Assembly: GCA_045613765.1 (NCBI GenBank)
Contig: JAZLBO010000011.1
Location: forward strand, 1-64,000
DNA from: RGIG4097 sp045613765
GTDB lineage: Bacteria; Bacillota; Clostridia; Christensenellales; CAG-917
DNA length: 64,000 nucleotides
Reading direction: 5' to 3'
The first letter of the stretch is position 1; each line of letters opens with the position of its first letter. The notes beneath the pieces were generated by a model, which had not been told where the DNA came from, made no database searches, and worked only from the letters and a program-made list of their open reading frames with translations. The position numbers were made by a program, and so were the translations under genes. This document shows, piece after piece, positions 46,341 to 54,885 of the stretch.

Positions 46341-46404
46341 TGTAAACAAAACTTGACACATATTTTTCTGTAGTGTATTATGATATTGTAAACAAAACTT
46401 TACA
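46341..46404 (+). promoter_or_regulatory. Promoter with paired dyad operators (TGTAAA-N6-TTTACA)
   Basis: TTGACA (46353-46358), 17-base spacer, TATTAT (46376-46381). Two 18-base sites share TGTAAACAAAACTT: 46341-46358 (right half TTGACA, that is, the -35 itself) and 46387-46404 (perfect TGTAAA-N6-TTTACA, over the transcription start). Site spacing is 46 bases. This is the layout expected for repression by the XRE protein encoded in the same operon. Confidence 0.75.
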
Positions 46405-46425
46405 ACTACACTTTGAGGTTAGGAT

Positions 46426-46761
46426 ATGGACAACAAGGAAATCATTGAAAGAGCGAGTAGTAAGAAATCATACGTAGGCGAGTATGAGGCACAGGGCATC
46501 AACAAGTCAAACTGGGCGAGCGTCATTGCAACGGGCATTGTGGCAGTGGTGTTTATCATAGTGTTTGCCACCCTCAATATGAAGGAAGTCTGCTTTGCAA
46601 TCGGTGCAATTTGCTTTACTTGGGCATCTGTTTTCTATTTTTGTCAATATTTTGTTGCAGGACGCAGATTTGCTGGTATAATGATAGGCGCAGTGCTTGA
46701 TGCAATTGGCATGGTTACAATGACAACACTCTTTGCATTGACGGTCACGGGGGTGATTTGA
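46426..46761 (+). CDS. Small membrane protein, DUF6442-like
   Basis: 111 residues with TTTGAGGTTAGG upstream. A charged N-terminal 30 residues (ASSKKSYVGEYEAQG) is followed by three membrane helices (about 32-50, 54-74 and 81-108). It resembles the DUF6442 membrane proteins that are usually paired with a small XRE regulator, as here: the next ATG overlaps its stop (TGATG). Function unknown; the operon is probably self-repressed. Confidence 0.75.
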   Translation: MDNKEIIERASSKKSYVGEYEAQGINKSNWASVIATGIVAVVFIIVFATLNMKEVCFAIGAICFTWASVFYFCQYFVAGRRFAGIMIGAVLDAIGMVTMTTLFALTVTGVI

Positions 46762-46970
46762 TGGATACTGACATCCTTTTCAGAAACAAAATCAGGCAAA
46801 TTCGCACAGAAAAGGGCTTTTCGCAAGATAAACTTGCAAATATGGTTGGCACAACACGTCAAACAATCATTGCCATAGAAAAAAATCAATTCAACCCATC
46901 TGCAAAACTTGCATATCTTCTTTGTGTCGCCCTTGACACCAAGTTTGAAGACCTTTTCTACGTAGAATAA
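46761..46970 (+). CDS. Small XRE-family transcriptional regulator
   Basis: 69 residues, GGGGGTGA just upstream, ATG overlapping the preceding stop. Nearly the entire protein is a helix-turn-helix of the Cro/YgzD kind: IRQIRTEKGFSQDKLANMVGTTRQTIIAIEKNQFNPSAKLAYLLCVALDTKFEDLFYVE in layout, without a ligand or oligomerisation domain. The likely targets are the twin dyads at 46341-46404. A terminator follows. Confidence 0.9.
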   Translation: MDTDILFRNKIRQIRTEKGFSQDKLANMVGTTRQTIIAIEKNQFNPSAKLAYLLCVALDTKFEDLFYVE

Positions 46971-47062
46971 AACACTTGTATAACACAATCAAATAACAAA
47001 ACGACATATCAACAAATACGCATATAAACATCTTTTCAAATGTAGATATGCAAAAGCAACAA

Positions 47063-47090
47063 AAAAACCACTCAATATAGAGTGGTTTTT
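47063..47090. terminator. Bidirectional terminator between XRE and yfcE-like genes
   Basis: AAAAACCACTC (47063-47073) pairs with GAGTGGTTTTT (47080-47090). Confidence 0.85.
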
Positions 47091-47112
47091 CCATTTATCA
47101 TGGGGTTGGTGC

Positions 47113-47577
47113 TCAATAAAGTGGTACGATTTTGTGAGTTATTTGTTCGCCGTTGATGACTATGTAGCAATAGGTGGGTGTGCCTATGACGGGGGAGTGT
47201 ATTGCACCGGGATTGATGAGCATCAAGCCATCAAATTCTTCTATGTTTGTACAGTGAGTATGACCGTACAACACCATATCACAGCCAAGTTCATTGGCAC
47301 GCAGTGTAAGGGGCAGTAGATCACGTTTTACACCGTACAAATCTCCGTGAGTGGCAAGGATTTTGACTCCTTCAACGTCCACAATTTCTTCACGTGGGAA
47401 AGGGCAGTCATCACAGTTGCCTTTCACTGCCACAAGGCCTTTGTGGAAAAGCAAATCCCCAAGACGAGAGCCACCATCACCAAGGAAAAAAACGTAGTCG
47501 CTTTCAAGGGCGACGGATTTTAATCTATCGGGGATTGCAGAGTAGTGCAGGTCAGAAAATGCTACGATTGTTTTCAT
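47113..47577 (-). CDS. YfcE/MJ0936-type metallophosphoesterase
   Basis: 154 residues. Compact calcineurin-like phosphodiesterase: SDLHYSA (8-14, where relatives have DxHG), LGDGGSRLGDL, KGNCDDC (GNxD), ATHGDLYGV and YGHTHC supply the metal ligands. The family hydrolyses phosphodiesters in vitro; cellular substrate unknown. There is no clear ribosome site, and a palindromic tract (47640-47712) separates it from rdgB upstream. In many Firmicutes this gene follows the nucleotide-sanitising gene rdgB, as here. Confidence 0.9.
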   Translation of the reverse strand: MKTIVAFSDLHYSAIPDRLKSVALESDYVFFLGDGGSRLGDLLFHKGLVAVKGNCDDCPFPREEIVDVEGVKILATHGDLYGVKRDLLPLTLRANELGCDMVLYGHTHCTNIEEFDGLMLINPGAIHSPVIGTPTYCYIVINGEQITHKIVPLY

Positions 47578-47639
47578 AATAACAGTGATGTCTGTATGTT
47601 TTCAGCCAAACAAATTTTGTTGGTATGAGTTTGAACTTT

Positions 47640-47712
47640 GCCGTAGGGGCGTTTCACGAAGCGCCCGCAATCAAGCCTCCATCTTTGAAGGAGGTGGCAT
47701 TGCAGAGCAATG
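47640..47712. repeat. Palindromic intergenic repeat between rdgB and yfcE-like
   Basis: Three hairpins in 73 bases: GGGCG..CGCCC (47647-47666), GCCTCC/GGAGG (47675-47694) and CATTGC-AGA-GCAATG (47698-47712), preceded by TTTGCCGTAGG and followed by ACGGAAGGAG. The same words (TTTGCCGTAGG, ACGGAA) appear in the cluster at 41449-41756. Confidence 0.65.
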
Positions 47713-47723
47713 ACGGAAGGAGT

Positions 47724-48320
47724 TTATTTTCCCCAATGCTCTTTGAGAATTTCAAGCATTTTGCGCAATGCTCTGCCACGGTGCCCAACAGAATTCTTTT
47801 CTTCAAGAGAGCCTTCTGCAAAGACTTTGCCAAGTTCAAAAGAGTAGAAAAGGGGATCATATCCAAAGCCTCTTTCTCCACGAAGTTCTGTGGCGATTTT
47901 GCCTTCAACACAACCTTCGCAAGTGAGTTCAGTTCCGTCAGGGAAACACACAGCAATGACCGTCTTAAATCTTGCCGTACGTTTTTCATCAGGCACGTCT
48001 GCAAGGTTTTTTAAGAGCTTTTCATTGTTTTTTGGATAGTTGTGTTCTTCTCCTGCATATCTTGCAGAATACACTCCGGGCTCGCCATTAAGAGCATCAA
48101 CCATAAGGCCTGTGTCATCTGCGAGAGTGACCATGCCAGTCATATCACGAATAGTACGTGCTTTGATGAGTGCGTTTTCAATGAGAGTTGTGCCAGTTTC
48201 TTCAATGTCTATGTCAATGCCAAGATCCTTGATTGACAAAAGTTCATCAAAGCAACCACCAAGGATAGACTTGATTTCTTCAAGTTTATGTTGATTGTTT
48301 GAAGCGATTGCAAGTTTCAT
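47724..48320 (-). CDS. rdgB: XTP/dITP diphosphatase (RdgB/HAM1)
   Basis: 198 residues, AAGGACGATT before ATG. It removes deaminated purine triphosphates (dITP, XTP). Motifs: ASNNQHKLEEIK (5-16), ADDTGLMVDALNGEPGVYSARYAG, ERGFGYDPLFY and VGHRGRALRKM, all in family order and length. It is 61 bases downstream of the Na/Pi transporter on the same strand. Confidence 0.95.
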   Translation of the reverse strand: MKLAIASNNQHKLEEIKSILGGCFDELLSIKDLGIDIDIEETGTTLIENALIKARTIRDMTGMVTLADDTGLMVDALNGEPGVYSARYAGEEHNYPKNNEKLLKNLADVPDEKRTARFKTVIAVCFPDGTELTCEGCVEGKIATELRGERGFGYDPLFYSFELGKVFAEGSLEEKNSVGHRGRALRKMLEILKEHWGK

Positions 48321-48381
48321 AATCGTCCTTATAATGCAGTTTATGTATTATTTTTGTCAGTTTAAGTGATTGTTTGTGATT

Positions 48382-50250
48382 TTAGCCCACCAATTCATCA
48401 TGTTCTACGTCTTGAGATTCAACGGGTTGAATTTCATCTTCAACTGCCACTTGTTCATCATTGGTTGCATCAGTATTGTCCAAAGAGAGAAATACGTTTG
48501 CTGATTCTTCGGCAGACTTAAACTCGCCTTTGACTTCAAGTTTGATATCCTTGATGGTGTGTCTTTCTGCCTTGTTGATGAGGGGAAGAAGACCATCTGC
48601 GACGTTGATGAAGTGGTCGGAAATACGTTCCACATTTGACGTGAGAGCAAGATAAAGTGCTCCAACGTCGGCAGTGCAAACGCCGTGTGCAAGACGGTTG
48701 ATATGGTTGCTTGACATTTGTTCTGTCAAGTGGTCAACGGTTTCTTCAAGGACGTAAGCCTCACGGAAAGCAGTGGTGTCAAGATCTGCATAAATCTTCA
48801 TAACGTTTTGATAAATATCGTTGATGACTGCTTGCACCTTGCGAATTTCGTCCTTTGCGTCCTCAGAGAAAGTGCTTTCGGATTGCACAAGTTTCTCTGC
48901 ATATTCCATAATGTTTTCTGCATAGTCGCCAATACGTTCAAAGTCTGTGACTGCACGGAAAACTGAAGACACGTATTTGGTGTCCTTATAGTTCAATTCC
49001 AATTTTGAAAGTTTGACTGCAAACTTTGTGATGCCTTTGTTAAGGCCGTCAATGAGTTTTTCAGTTTCTGCAAATTCGTCTGCTTTTTCAAGATCAAGAG
49101 AGCAGACGGTATCCATTGAAAGATTAAAGTTTGCAATGGATTTTTCTGCCATATATTGCACCTCGTTGCGCAGTTGTGCCACAGCAATAGGAGGTGTTGT
49201 CAAGAAGTGATCGTCAAGATACTTGAACTTGTATTTTGAACTCTTTTCTTCCTTGTTTTTCTTGTCGGGTATGATCTTTGTCACAAGCATGACAAGTAGT
49301 TTTGTCATAGGAAGCACCATTGCAACCGTCAATACGTTGAAGATTGTATGGAACATTGCAAGTTGTGTTTGAGGCACACCGGGGAACATCATTTCAAATA
49401 AAGTTCCAAATGTGATTGCGCCCTTTGATGCAAGATCCATAATCATGCCAACAAGCAAGAATACCACCACACCAAAGCAGTTGAAAGTAAGGTGGATGAG
49501 AGCAGTGCGTTTTGCATTTGTACTGCTTGTGATACCTGCAATAATTGCCACCACACAAGAGCCGATATTTGAGCCCATTGTGAGATATATGCCTTGGTCA
49601 AGTGAAATGAGCCCTGTGAAAACCATTGTGATTGCCACAGATGTCATAACGGAAGAACTTTGGATGATTGCAGTGATGATTGCGCCAATCAAGACAAGAA
49701 GGATAGGATTTGTGATTGTGGCAAGGAAGTTCTTTACACTGTCAAGTTCTGCAAAGGATTCCATTGAGCCACTCATCATAGAAAGGCCAACAAAGAGCAT
49801 ACCAAAGCCTGCAAGTATGCCACCGACTTTCTTGACGGTATCCTTTTTTGCAAAAGCGTTGATAAATGCGCCAATACCTGCAAATGTGGCAAAAATTGTG
49901 CCTGTTGAGATTGCACTCTCAAACATACCAAGAGCAGTGATTTGACCTGTGATTGTAGTGCCAATATTTGCGCCGAAAATGACACAGGCTGCTTGAGTCA
50001 AGGACATAATTCCTGCATTGACAAAACCTATTGTCATAACAGTTGTTGCGCCTGACGATTGAATTGCTGCCGTTGCCACTGTGCCAATTCCAACGCCTAC
50101 AAACTTGTTGTTGGACGTCTTTGCAAAGAGTTTTCTCAGCTTTGATGAACTGACGGATTCAAGGTTGGAACTCATCATGTTGCAAGCAATAAGGAATATG
50201 CCTATGCCTGCAATGAGTGATAAAATTGCTGTTGCGATAATTTCTGCCAT
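48382..50250 (-). CDS. Na/Pi cotransporter family protein with PhoU-like domain
   Basis: 622 residues. Residues 1-330 hold the repeated NptA/PNaS membrane domain, with the duplicated QSS motifs in VATAAIQSSGATTV and IITAIIQSSSVMTS and GANIGTT/GSNIGS. Residues 360-565 are helical and PhoU-like (GDYAENIMEYAEKL, HGVCTADVGALYLALTSNVERISDHFINVADGL). An acidic tail of about 40 residues ends the protein. It likely moves phosphate with sodium. The AGGAAAA ribosome site is distant (about 16 bases), and a good promoter lies at 50292-50320. Confidence 0.92.
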   Translation of the reverse strand: MAEIIATAILSLIAGIGIFLIACNMMSSNLESVSSSKLRKLFAKTSNNKFVGVGIGTVATAAIQSSGATTVMTIGFVNAGIMSLTQAACVIFGANIGTTITGQITALGMFESAISTGTIFATFAGIGAFINAFAKKDTVKKVGGILAGFGMLFVGLSMMSGSMESFAELDSVKNFLATITNPILLVLIGAIITAIIQSSSVMTSVAITMVFTGLISLDQGIYLTMGSNIGSCVVAIIAGITSSTNAKRTALIHLTFNCFGVVVFLLVGMIMDLASKGAITFGTLFEMMFPGVPQTQLAMFHTIFNVLTVAMVLPMTKLLVMLVTKIIPDKKNKEEKSSKYKFKYLDDHFLTTPPIAVAQLRNEVQYMAEKSIANFNLSMDTVCSLDLEKADEFAETEKLIDGLNKGITKFAVKLSKLELNYKDTKYVSSVFRAVTDFERIGDYAENIMEYAEKLVQSESTFSEDAKDEIRKVQAVINDIYQNVMKIYADLDTTAFREAYVLEETVDHLTEQMSSNHINRLAHGVCTADVGALYLALTSNVERISDHFINVADGLLPLINKAERHTIKDIKLEVKGEFKSAEESANVFLSLDNTDATNDEQVAVEDEIQPVESQDVEHDELVG

Positions 50251-50291
50251 AGTAATTTTTGTGTTGTTTTCCTGTGTGCTTTGTTGCTTTG

Positions 50292-50320
50292 TCTATAAAG
50301 TTTCAAGTACGCATTTTCAA
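50292..50320 (-). promoter_or_regulatory. Promoter of the Na/Pi cotransporter gene
   Basis: Minus strand: TTGAAA (50320-50315), 17-base spacer, TATAGA (50297-50292). A hairpin GCAGT..ACTGC at about 50346-50368 precedes it, at the end of the SIS-domain gene. Confidence 0.75.
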
Positions 50321-50379
50321 AATACGGATTTTATCAGTTGATTTGCGCAGTTAAACAGTGTTTACTGCACAATGACACT

Positions 50380-51393
50380 CTACTTTGTGATTGTCACCTT
50401 GTTGAGATTTCTTGGGCTGTCGGGGTTGAGACCACGTGCTTCGCAGTAGGTTGCCACATATTTTTGCATTGCCACAAGGTATGCCACCGTTTGCTCGTCT
50501 TCGGGGATAGTGGGCATATTAATCACCTGACCTGCCACCTTCTTTACGTCATCAATATCAGTGAAAGCAATGATGTATGCACCCTTGTCTGCAAGGTTTT
50601 CAGCAGTTGAAACGTAGTTGTCACGATTTCTGCCATCAGGTGCAAAGAGTAGGATAGGCAGTCCCTTTGACACAAGCGCTTTCGGGCCGTGTTGGAACTC
50701 GTTTGTTGATGATGCAAAAGAGAATATGTAAGACGTTTCTGTCAACTTAAGACCACACTCTTTTGCCACTGCCTCGGTCATACCACGAGAAAGGCAAACG
50801 GCGTGTTCTGTTTCAAGAATTTCCTTTTCAAAAGTGGGAAGGGGAGATGAAAGGATATTGTCTATGGTTGCAGTGTCATAAGTGGTTTCCTTGCCACAAA
50901 GTGCATCTGCAAGCACTTGAAGTGCAACGATTTCTCCCGTCAAAGTTTTTGTTGCAGCCACTGCCTTTTCTTCTCCTGCAGATATGGGCAGTGTGAAATG
51001 GCATATTGATGAAAGCAATGAGTTTTCATAGTTGGTGCACCCCACCACCAAAGCACCTTGGCTCTTGGCAGTTTCTGCAAAGAGAGCAGTGTCAGGGCCT
51101 GCTCCTGATTGTGAAACTACAATATACAAAGAGTCCGTCAAATCTCGCACAGCATTAAATGATGTGACCATTGACGGATACTCAAATGAAAGGACGTATT
51201 GAGTTTGTGATTCAAGGAAAAACTTGAAAGCAATACCTGCATGAAGTGAACTGCCTCTACCTGCAAGGATAACACGCTTGATTTGGCGAGTTTTGCAAAG
51301 GTCGGCAATTTCTTTTGCAACAGGTGTGCAATTTGCAATAGCGTTTTTGACAACGCTTGGTGCTTCAAAAAGTTCCTGCATCATTAATGACAT
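50380..51393 (-). CDS. SIS-domain sugar isomerase (GlmS C-terminus-like)
   Basis: 337 residues from ATG 51393 with TTGGAGAAACATCT upstream; an in-frame extension was rejected. Two SIS domains: AGRGSSLHAGIAFKF..VVSQSGAGPDTALFAE and SRGMTEAVAKECGLKLTE..EFQHGPKALV, with the typical C-terminus GLNPDSPRNLNKVTITK found in GlmS, AgaS and fructosamine deglycases. No glutaminase domain is attached, so it would act on an amino-sugar or fructosamine phosphate rather than make glucosamine-6-phosphate from glutamine. No PTS or sugar-transport genes are near, so the substrate is open. Confidence 0.88.
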   Translation of the reverse strand: MSLMMQELFEAPSVVKNAIANCTPVAKEIADLCKTRQIKRVILAGRGSSLHAGIAFKFFLESQTQYVLSFEYPSMVTSFNAVRDLTDSLYIVVSQSGAGPDTALFAETAKSQGALVVGCTNYENSLLSSICHFTLPISAGEEKAVAATKTLTGEIVALQVLADALCGKETTYDTATIDNILSSPLPTFEKEILETEHAVCLSRGMTEAVAKECGLKLTETSYIFSFASSTNEFQHGPKALVSKGLPILLFAPDGRNRDNYVSTAENLADKGAYIIAFTDIDDVKKVAGQVINMPTIPEDEQTVAYLVAMQKYVATYCEARGLNPDSPRNLNKVTITK

Positions 51394-51489
51394 AGATGTT
51401 TCTCCAAAATTGATAATTTGATTATACCCAAAAATATGAAGATTGTAAAACAAATGTGCAAGGTTGGTGTGTTTTCAATTAGAAAACAC

Positions 51490-51541
51490 CGAGAAAAACA
51501 AAAAAACACCTTTGAAATTTGTATTTCAAAAATGTTTTTGT
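51490..51541 (-). terminator. Terminator of dinB
   Basis: TTTGAAAT-TTGT-ATTTCAAA (51512-51531) is a perfect 8-base stem; its outer bases extend imperfectly and T7 follows on the minus strand. Confidence 0.7.
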
Positions 51542-51601
51542 GTTCGATATCTATAATATGTAGGCAATCAACTCTTGGGCAAAGTTGACAAAAGTGTCTT
51601 A

Positions 51602-52828
51602 TTATCTTTTGAAAGGTTCAAAGCCGTCTTCTTCGTGAAGGTTGCCTGTGAGTTTGTTGCCAAGAACAACACCACGAGTGATGGAGTTGTAGCCGTACTT
51701 ATTCCGTATTTGATCTATGCTCGTTTCAAGTTTGTCTTCACGCTCGCCGTCTTCAAGCAAACACAGTTGTTTCACGGATGCATTTTCAAGGCGAATTGCC
51801 CCCACGGTTATTGCTCGAAGTGGGGTGGGGAAAGCGTGCATTTCCTTCAACATCTCAACTGCCTTTTTTGCAAAATCCGACGCATTAGATGACGGAAATT
51901 CAAGGGTAGTATGTCTTGAAATACCCTCAAGAGTTTCGGCGTATTTTATTGACAACGAAACGCCGTTTGCCACAAGCCCATACTTGCGCACTCTTGATGC
52001 CATGAGTTCAGTGAGAGCATAGATGACGGTCTTTGCATCTGCCATGCTGACAATATCTCTTGGAGTGGTTGTTCCGTTGGATATGCTTTTGGGTATGTGA
52101 GTGTCGTAATACAACTTGACTTCTTCGCGTTCAACACCAGAGGCATAGTCAACAAGATGATCCCCAACAATGCCAAAGTGTCCACGGAGCATTTGACGTG
52201 ATGCATTGGCAAGTTGACGGATGGTGTGTATGTTGAGTTTCTTCAACTTTTCTGCCGTCTTTCTGCCCACCATAATCAACTCTGCAGGGGACATATCTCC
52301 AATGACGTCCATATAATTTGACTTGGTTAGAATAGTGGTTGCATCAGGTTTTTTAAGGTCAGAGCCAAGTTTTGCAAGGACTTTTGTAAAGGAAACACCA
52401 ACAGAAATTGTAAGCCCCGTCCTTGCCTTGACAGTTTCACGAATTGTGTCTGCAAGTTCCTTTGGATTTTTGCCAAAAAACTTCAAAGATCCTGTGACGT
52501 CAAGCCAACACTCGTCAAGACCAAAACTCTCAACTCTATCTGTAAATTCTGTGTAGATTGAGCGTACAATTTCGGAGTACTTGACGTATTCTTCAAAGTG
52601 AGGTGGAACAAAGATAATATCGGGGCATTTTTGCTTTGAAATCCAAATTGCCTCCCCGGTTTTTACACCTGCATCTTTGGCAAGATAATTTTTTGCAAGA
52701 ACAATCCCGTGTCTATTTTCAGGATTTCCAGACACGGCAAGGGGCATCCCTTGATATTCGGGATGGTTCTTCTGCTCAACAGAAGCGTAAAAATTGTTCA
52801 AATCGCAGTGTAAAATGACTTTTTCCAT
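51602..52828 (-). CDS. dinB: DNA polymerase IV (Y family)
   Basis: 408 residues, TGGAAAG before ATG. Translesion polymerase: CDLNNFYASVEQ with Asp9, SFGLDECWLDV with Asp105 and Glu106 (the metal ligands), and helix-hairpin-helix at about 175-205 (AELIMVGRKTAEKLKKLNIHTIRQLA). The little-finger domain follows. The C-terminus lacks the usual beta-clamp motif in its last residues (ends EEDGFEPFKR), although an internal variant is possible. No LexA-type box was found upstream. The promoter diverges from galE with overlapping -35 boxes. Confidence 0.95.
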   Translation of the reverse strand: MEKVILHCDLNNFYASVEQKNHPEYQGMPLAVSGNPENRHGIVLAKNYLAKDAGVKTGEAIWISKQKCPDIIFVPPHFEEYVKYSEIVRSIYTEFTDRVESFGLDECWLDVTGSLKFFGKNPKELADTIRETVKARTGLTISVGVSFTKVLAKLGSDLKKPDATTILTKSNYMDVIGDMSPAELIMVGRKTAEKLKKLNIHTIRQLANASRQMLRGHFGIVGDHLVDYASGVEREEVKLYYDTHIPKSISNGTTTPRDIVSMADAKTVIYALTELMASRVRKYGLVANGVSLSIKYAETLEGISRHTTLEFPSSNASDFAKKAVEMLKEMHAFPTPLRAITVGAIRLENASVKQLCLLEDGEREDKLETSIDQIRNKYGYNSITRGVVLGNKLTGNLHEEDGFEPFKR

Positions 52829-52851
52829 AAACTTTCCACAAAGTTATTTTT

Positions 52852-52880
52852 ATTATAATCTATAAACCGTTGCAAATCAA
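52852..52880 (-). promoter_or_regulatory. Promoter of dinB
   Basis: Minus strand: TTGATT (52880-52875), 17-base spacer, TATAAT (52857-52852). Its -35 shares a base with the divergent galE -35, so the two may compete for RNA polymerase. Confidence 0.75.
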
Positions 52881-52898
52881 TCAGTTTTGGGGTATAAT
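52870..52898 (+). promoter_or_regulatory. Promoter of galE-galU
   Basis: TTGCAA (52870-52875), 17-base spacer, TATAAT (52893-52898), 34 bases before the galE ATG. Confidence 0.85.
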
Positions 52899-52931
52899 AT
52901 TTCAATAAAATATTAGCGCAAGGAGAAGACT

Positions 52932-53915
52932 ATGATTCTTGTCACAGGTGGAGCAGGATATATCGGCTCACATACAGTAAGAGAACTTCGTGAAAGAGGT
53001 ATGGATGTTGTCGTATATGACAATCTTTCAACAGGTCACATTGAGGCAATCGGGGATACACCCTTTGTCAAAGGCGATCTTTTTGACGTGGAACTTTTGC
53101 GCAAGACCTTCAGGGATTACAAAGTTGATTCCGTCATACACTTTGCTGCCTACTCACTGGTTGGCGAAAGTATGACCAACCCTGCCAAATATTATCACAA
53201 CAATGTGGCAGGCACGCTCTCTCTCCTTGACGCAATGATTGCAGAAGACGTCAAATATCTTGTATTCTCATCATCTGCAGCAACTTATGGCGATTGTGGA
53301 GATGGACTTATCACAGAAGAAAGTCCCCAAAATCCCACGTCGGTTTACGGACAAACCAAGTTGATGATGGAACAATTTATGCAAGACTATGACAAGGCTT
53401 ACGGCATGAAATACGTTGCTTTGCGTTATTTTAACGCAGCAGGTGCACATATCTCCGGAGAAATTGGAGAGGCACACAACCCCGAAAGCCACCTTATACC
53501 TTTGATCCTTCAAGTGCCCAACGGCAAAAGGGAACAAATCAACATTTTTGGAGAAGATTATCCCACCCACGACGGCACTTGCATAAGAGATTATATCCAC
53601 GTGACAGACCTTGCAGACGCACATATCAAAGCCCTTGAATATCTTAAAAATGGGGGCAAGTCCACATACTACAACTTGGGCAACGGCAACGGCTTTTCAG
53701 TGAAGGAAGTCATTGATATGGTTGAAAAGGTTGTTGGCAAGCCTGTCAAGAGATGTATTGCAGAGCGCAGAGCAGGAGATCCTGCATCACTTGTGGCATC
53801 AAGCGAGAAGATACAACGTGAACTTGGTTGGAAACCAAGATTTGCCAACCTTGAAGATATCGTTGCAACTGCTTGGAAGTGGCACAGCACCCACAAAAAT
53901 GGTTTTGAAAATTGA
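52932..53915 (+). CDS. galE: UDP-glucose 4-epimerase
   Basis: 327 residues, AAGGAGAAGACT before ATG. Interconverts UDP-glucose and UDP-galactose. The N-terminal NAD motif GGAGYIGS (6-13), the SSSAATYG serine and the YGQTKLMME Tyr-x3-Lys pair are all present, as is the DYIHVTDLADAH segment. It is followed 14 bases later by galU, which supplies its substrate, so the pair provides UDP-sugars for surface polysaccharide or glycolipid. Confidence 0.96.
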   Translation: MILVTGGAGYIGSHTVRELRERGMDVVVYDNLSTGHIEAIGDTPFVKGDLFDVELLRKTFRDYKVDSVIHFAAYSLVGESMTNPAKYYHNNVAGTLSLLDAMIAEDVKYLVFSSSAATYGDCGDGLITEESPQNPTSVYGQTKLMMEQFMQDYDKAYGMKYVALRYFNAAGAHISGEIGEAHNPESHLIPLILQVPNGKREQINIFGEDYPTHDGTCIRDYIHVTDLADAHIKALEYLKNGGKSTYYNLGNGNGFSVKEVIDMVEKVVGKPVKRCIAERRAGDPASLVASSEKIQRELGWKPRFANLEDIVATAWKWHSTHKNGFEN

Positions 53916-53929
53916 TAAGTGAGGGGAAA

Positions 53930-54790
53930 ATGAAAGTTTCAAAAGCAGTTATACCTTGTGGTGGATTTGGCACGAGATTTTTGCCGTCAACAAAGGTCAT
54001 ACCCAAAGAACTTATGCCCATAGTGGACAAGCCTGCCCTTTGGTATATCGTTGAAGAAGTGGCAAGCGCAGGGATAAAAGACCTTCTCATCATAATAGCA
54101 GATGGAAAGGACGGATTGAAAAATCTCTTTATACCCAACGAAAAACTCAACAACCACTTGAGTGCAAAGGGGCTTGAAGATTATCTTGCCCTTGCCAACC
54201 ATGATTTTGGTGTCAACGTCACTTTCAAAGTGCAAGAAAGTCAAAAAGGCAGTGGAGATGCAGTGTATCTTGCCAAAGATTTTGCTTGTGGCGAGCCTAT
54301 TGCAGTGCTCTTTGGAGATGACGTCATATACACAGATGGTGGAGATAGCGCCATCAAGCAACTTGTTGATGCCCACGAAAAAACAGGCAAAACCGTAGTG
54401 GGTGTTCAAAGAACAAGTGAAGAAGTGGCAAGAAGATGTGGCGTTATGCGCACCGTTGGCGAAGTGGGCAAAATCACAAATATCAGTGGCATTGTTGAAA
54501 AACCAACAGGGGACTTGCCAAGTGAACTTGTGTCCCTTGGAAGATTTGTCATCACACCTGACGTGTTTGACGCAATAGAAAGGACTGAACTTTCAAAGGA
54601 TGGGGAAATCTATCTTACAGATGCAATCAGCACAGTTGCCGTAGAAAAAGGTGCAGTTGCTTGCATTTTTGAAGGCAGAAGATACGATATCGGCAACAAG
54701 CAAGGATACCTTGAAGCAGTTGTTGATTTTGCACTCCGTGACAAAAATCTTGGCAAAGAGTTCAAGGAATACTTGAAGTCCAAAGTGTAA
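53930..54790 (+). CDS. galU: UTP-glucose-1-phosphate uridylyltransferase
   Basis: 286 residues from ATG 53930 with GTGAGGGGAAA upstream; the in-frame TTG extension was rejected. Forms UDP-glucose. Motifs: IPCGGFGTRFLPSTKVIPKELMPIVDKPALWYIVEE (nucleotide loop and catalytic Lys), VLFGDDV (metal Asp) and VEKPTGDLPSELVSLGRFV. Typical length. The next 95 bases contain an inverted repeat TTGCAAC/GTTGCAA (54795-54810) before mcsA. Confidence 0.95.
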   Translation: MKVSKAVIPCGGFGTRFLPSTKVIPKELMPIVDKPALWYIVEEVASAGIKDLLIIIADGKDGLKNLFIPNEKLNNHLSAKGLEDYLALANHDFGVNVTFKVQESQKGSGDAVYLAKDFACGEPIAVLFGDDVIYTDGGDSAIKQLVDAHEKTGKTVVGVQRTSEEVARRCGVMRTVGEVGKITNISGIVEKPTGDLPSELVSLGRFVITPDVFDAIERTELSKDGEIYLTDAISTVAVEKGAVACIFEGRRYDIGNKQGYLEAVVDFALRDKNLGKEFKEYLKSKV

Positions 54791-54885
54791 AATATTGCAA
54801 CTTGTTGCAACAAAGCACAAAACAATCAACACAAACAAAAATCAAAACAACAAAAAGTAGTCAAAAGCGCAACCAAAGAGAAACC

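Noticed and set aside
52829..52931. LexA (SOS) box for dinB
   Set aside because: No CGAAC-N4-GTTCG-like sequence lies between dinB and galE.
54791..54885. CtsR or CIRCE operator before mcsA
   Set aside because: Only one weak GTCAAA word is present; no tandem heptads and no TTAGCACTC dyad.
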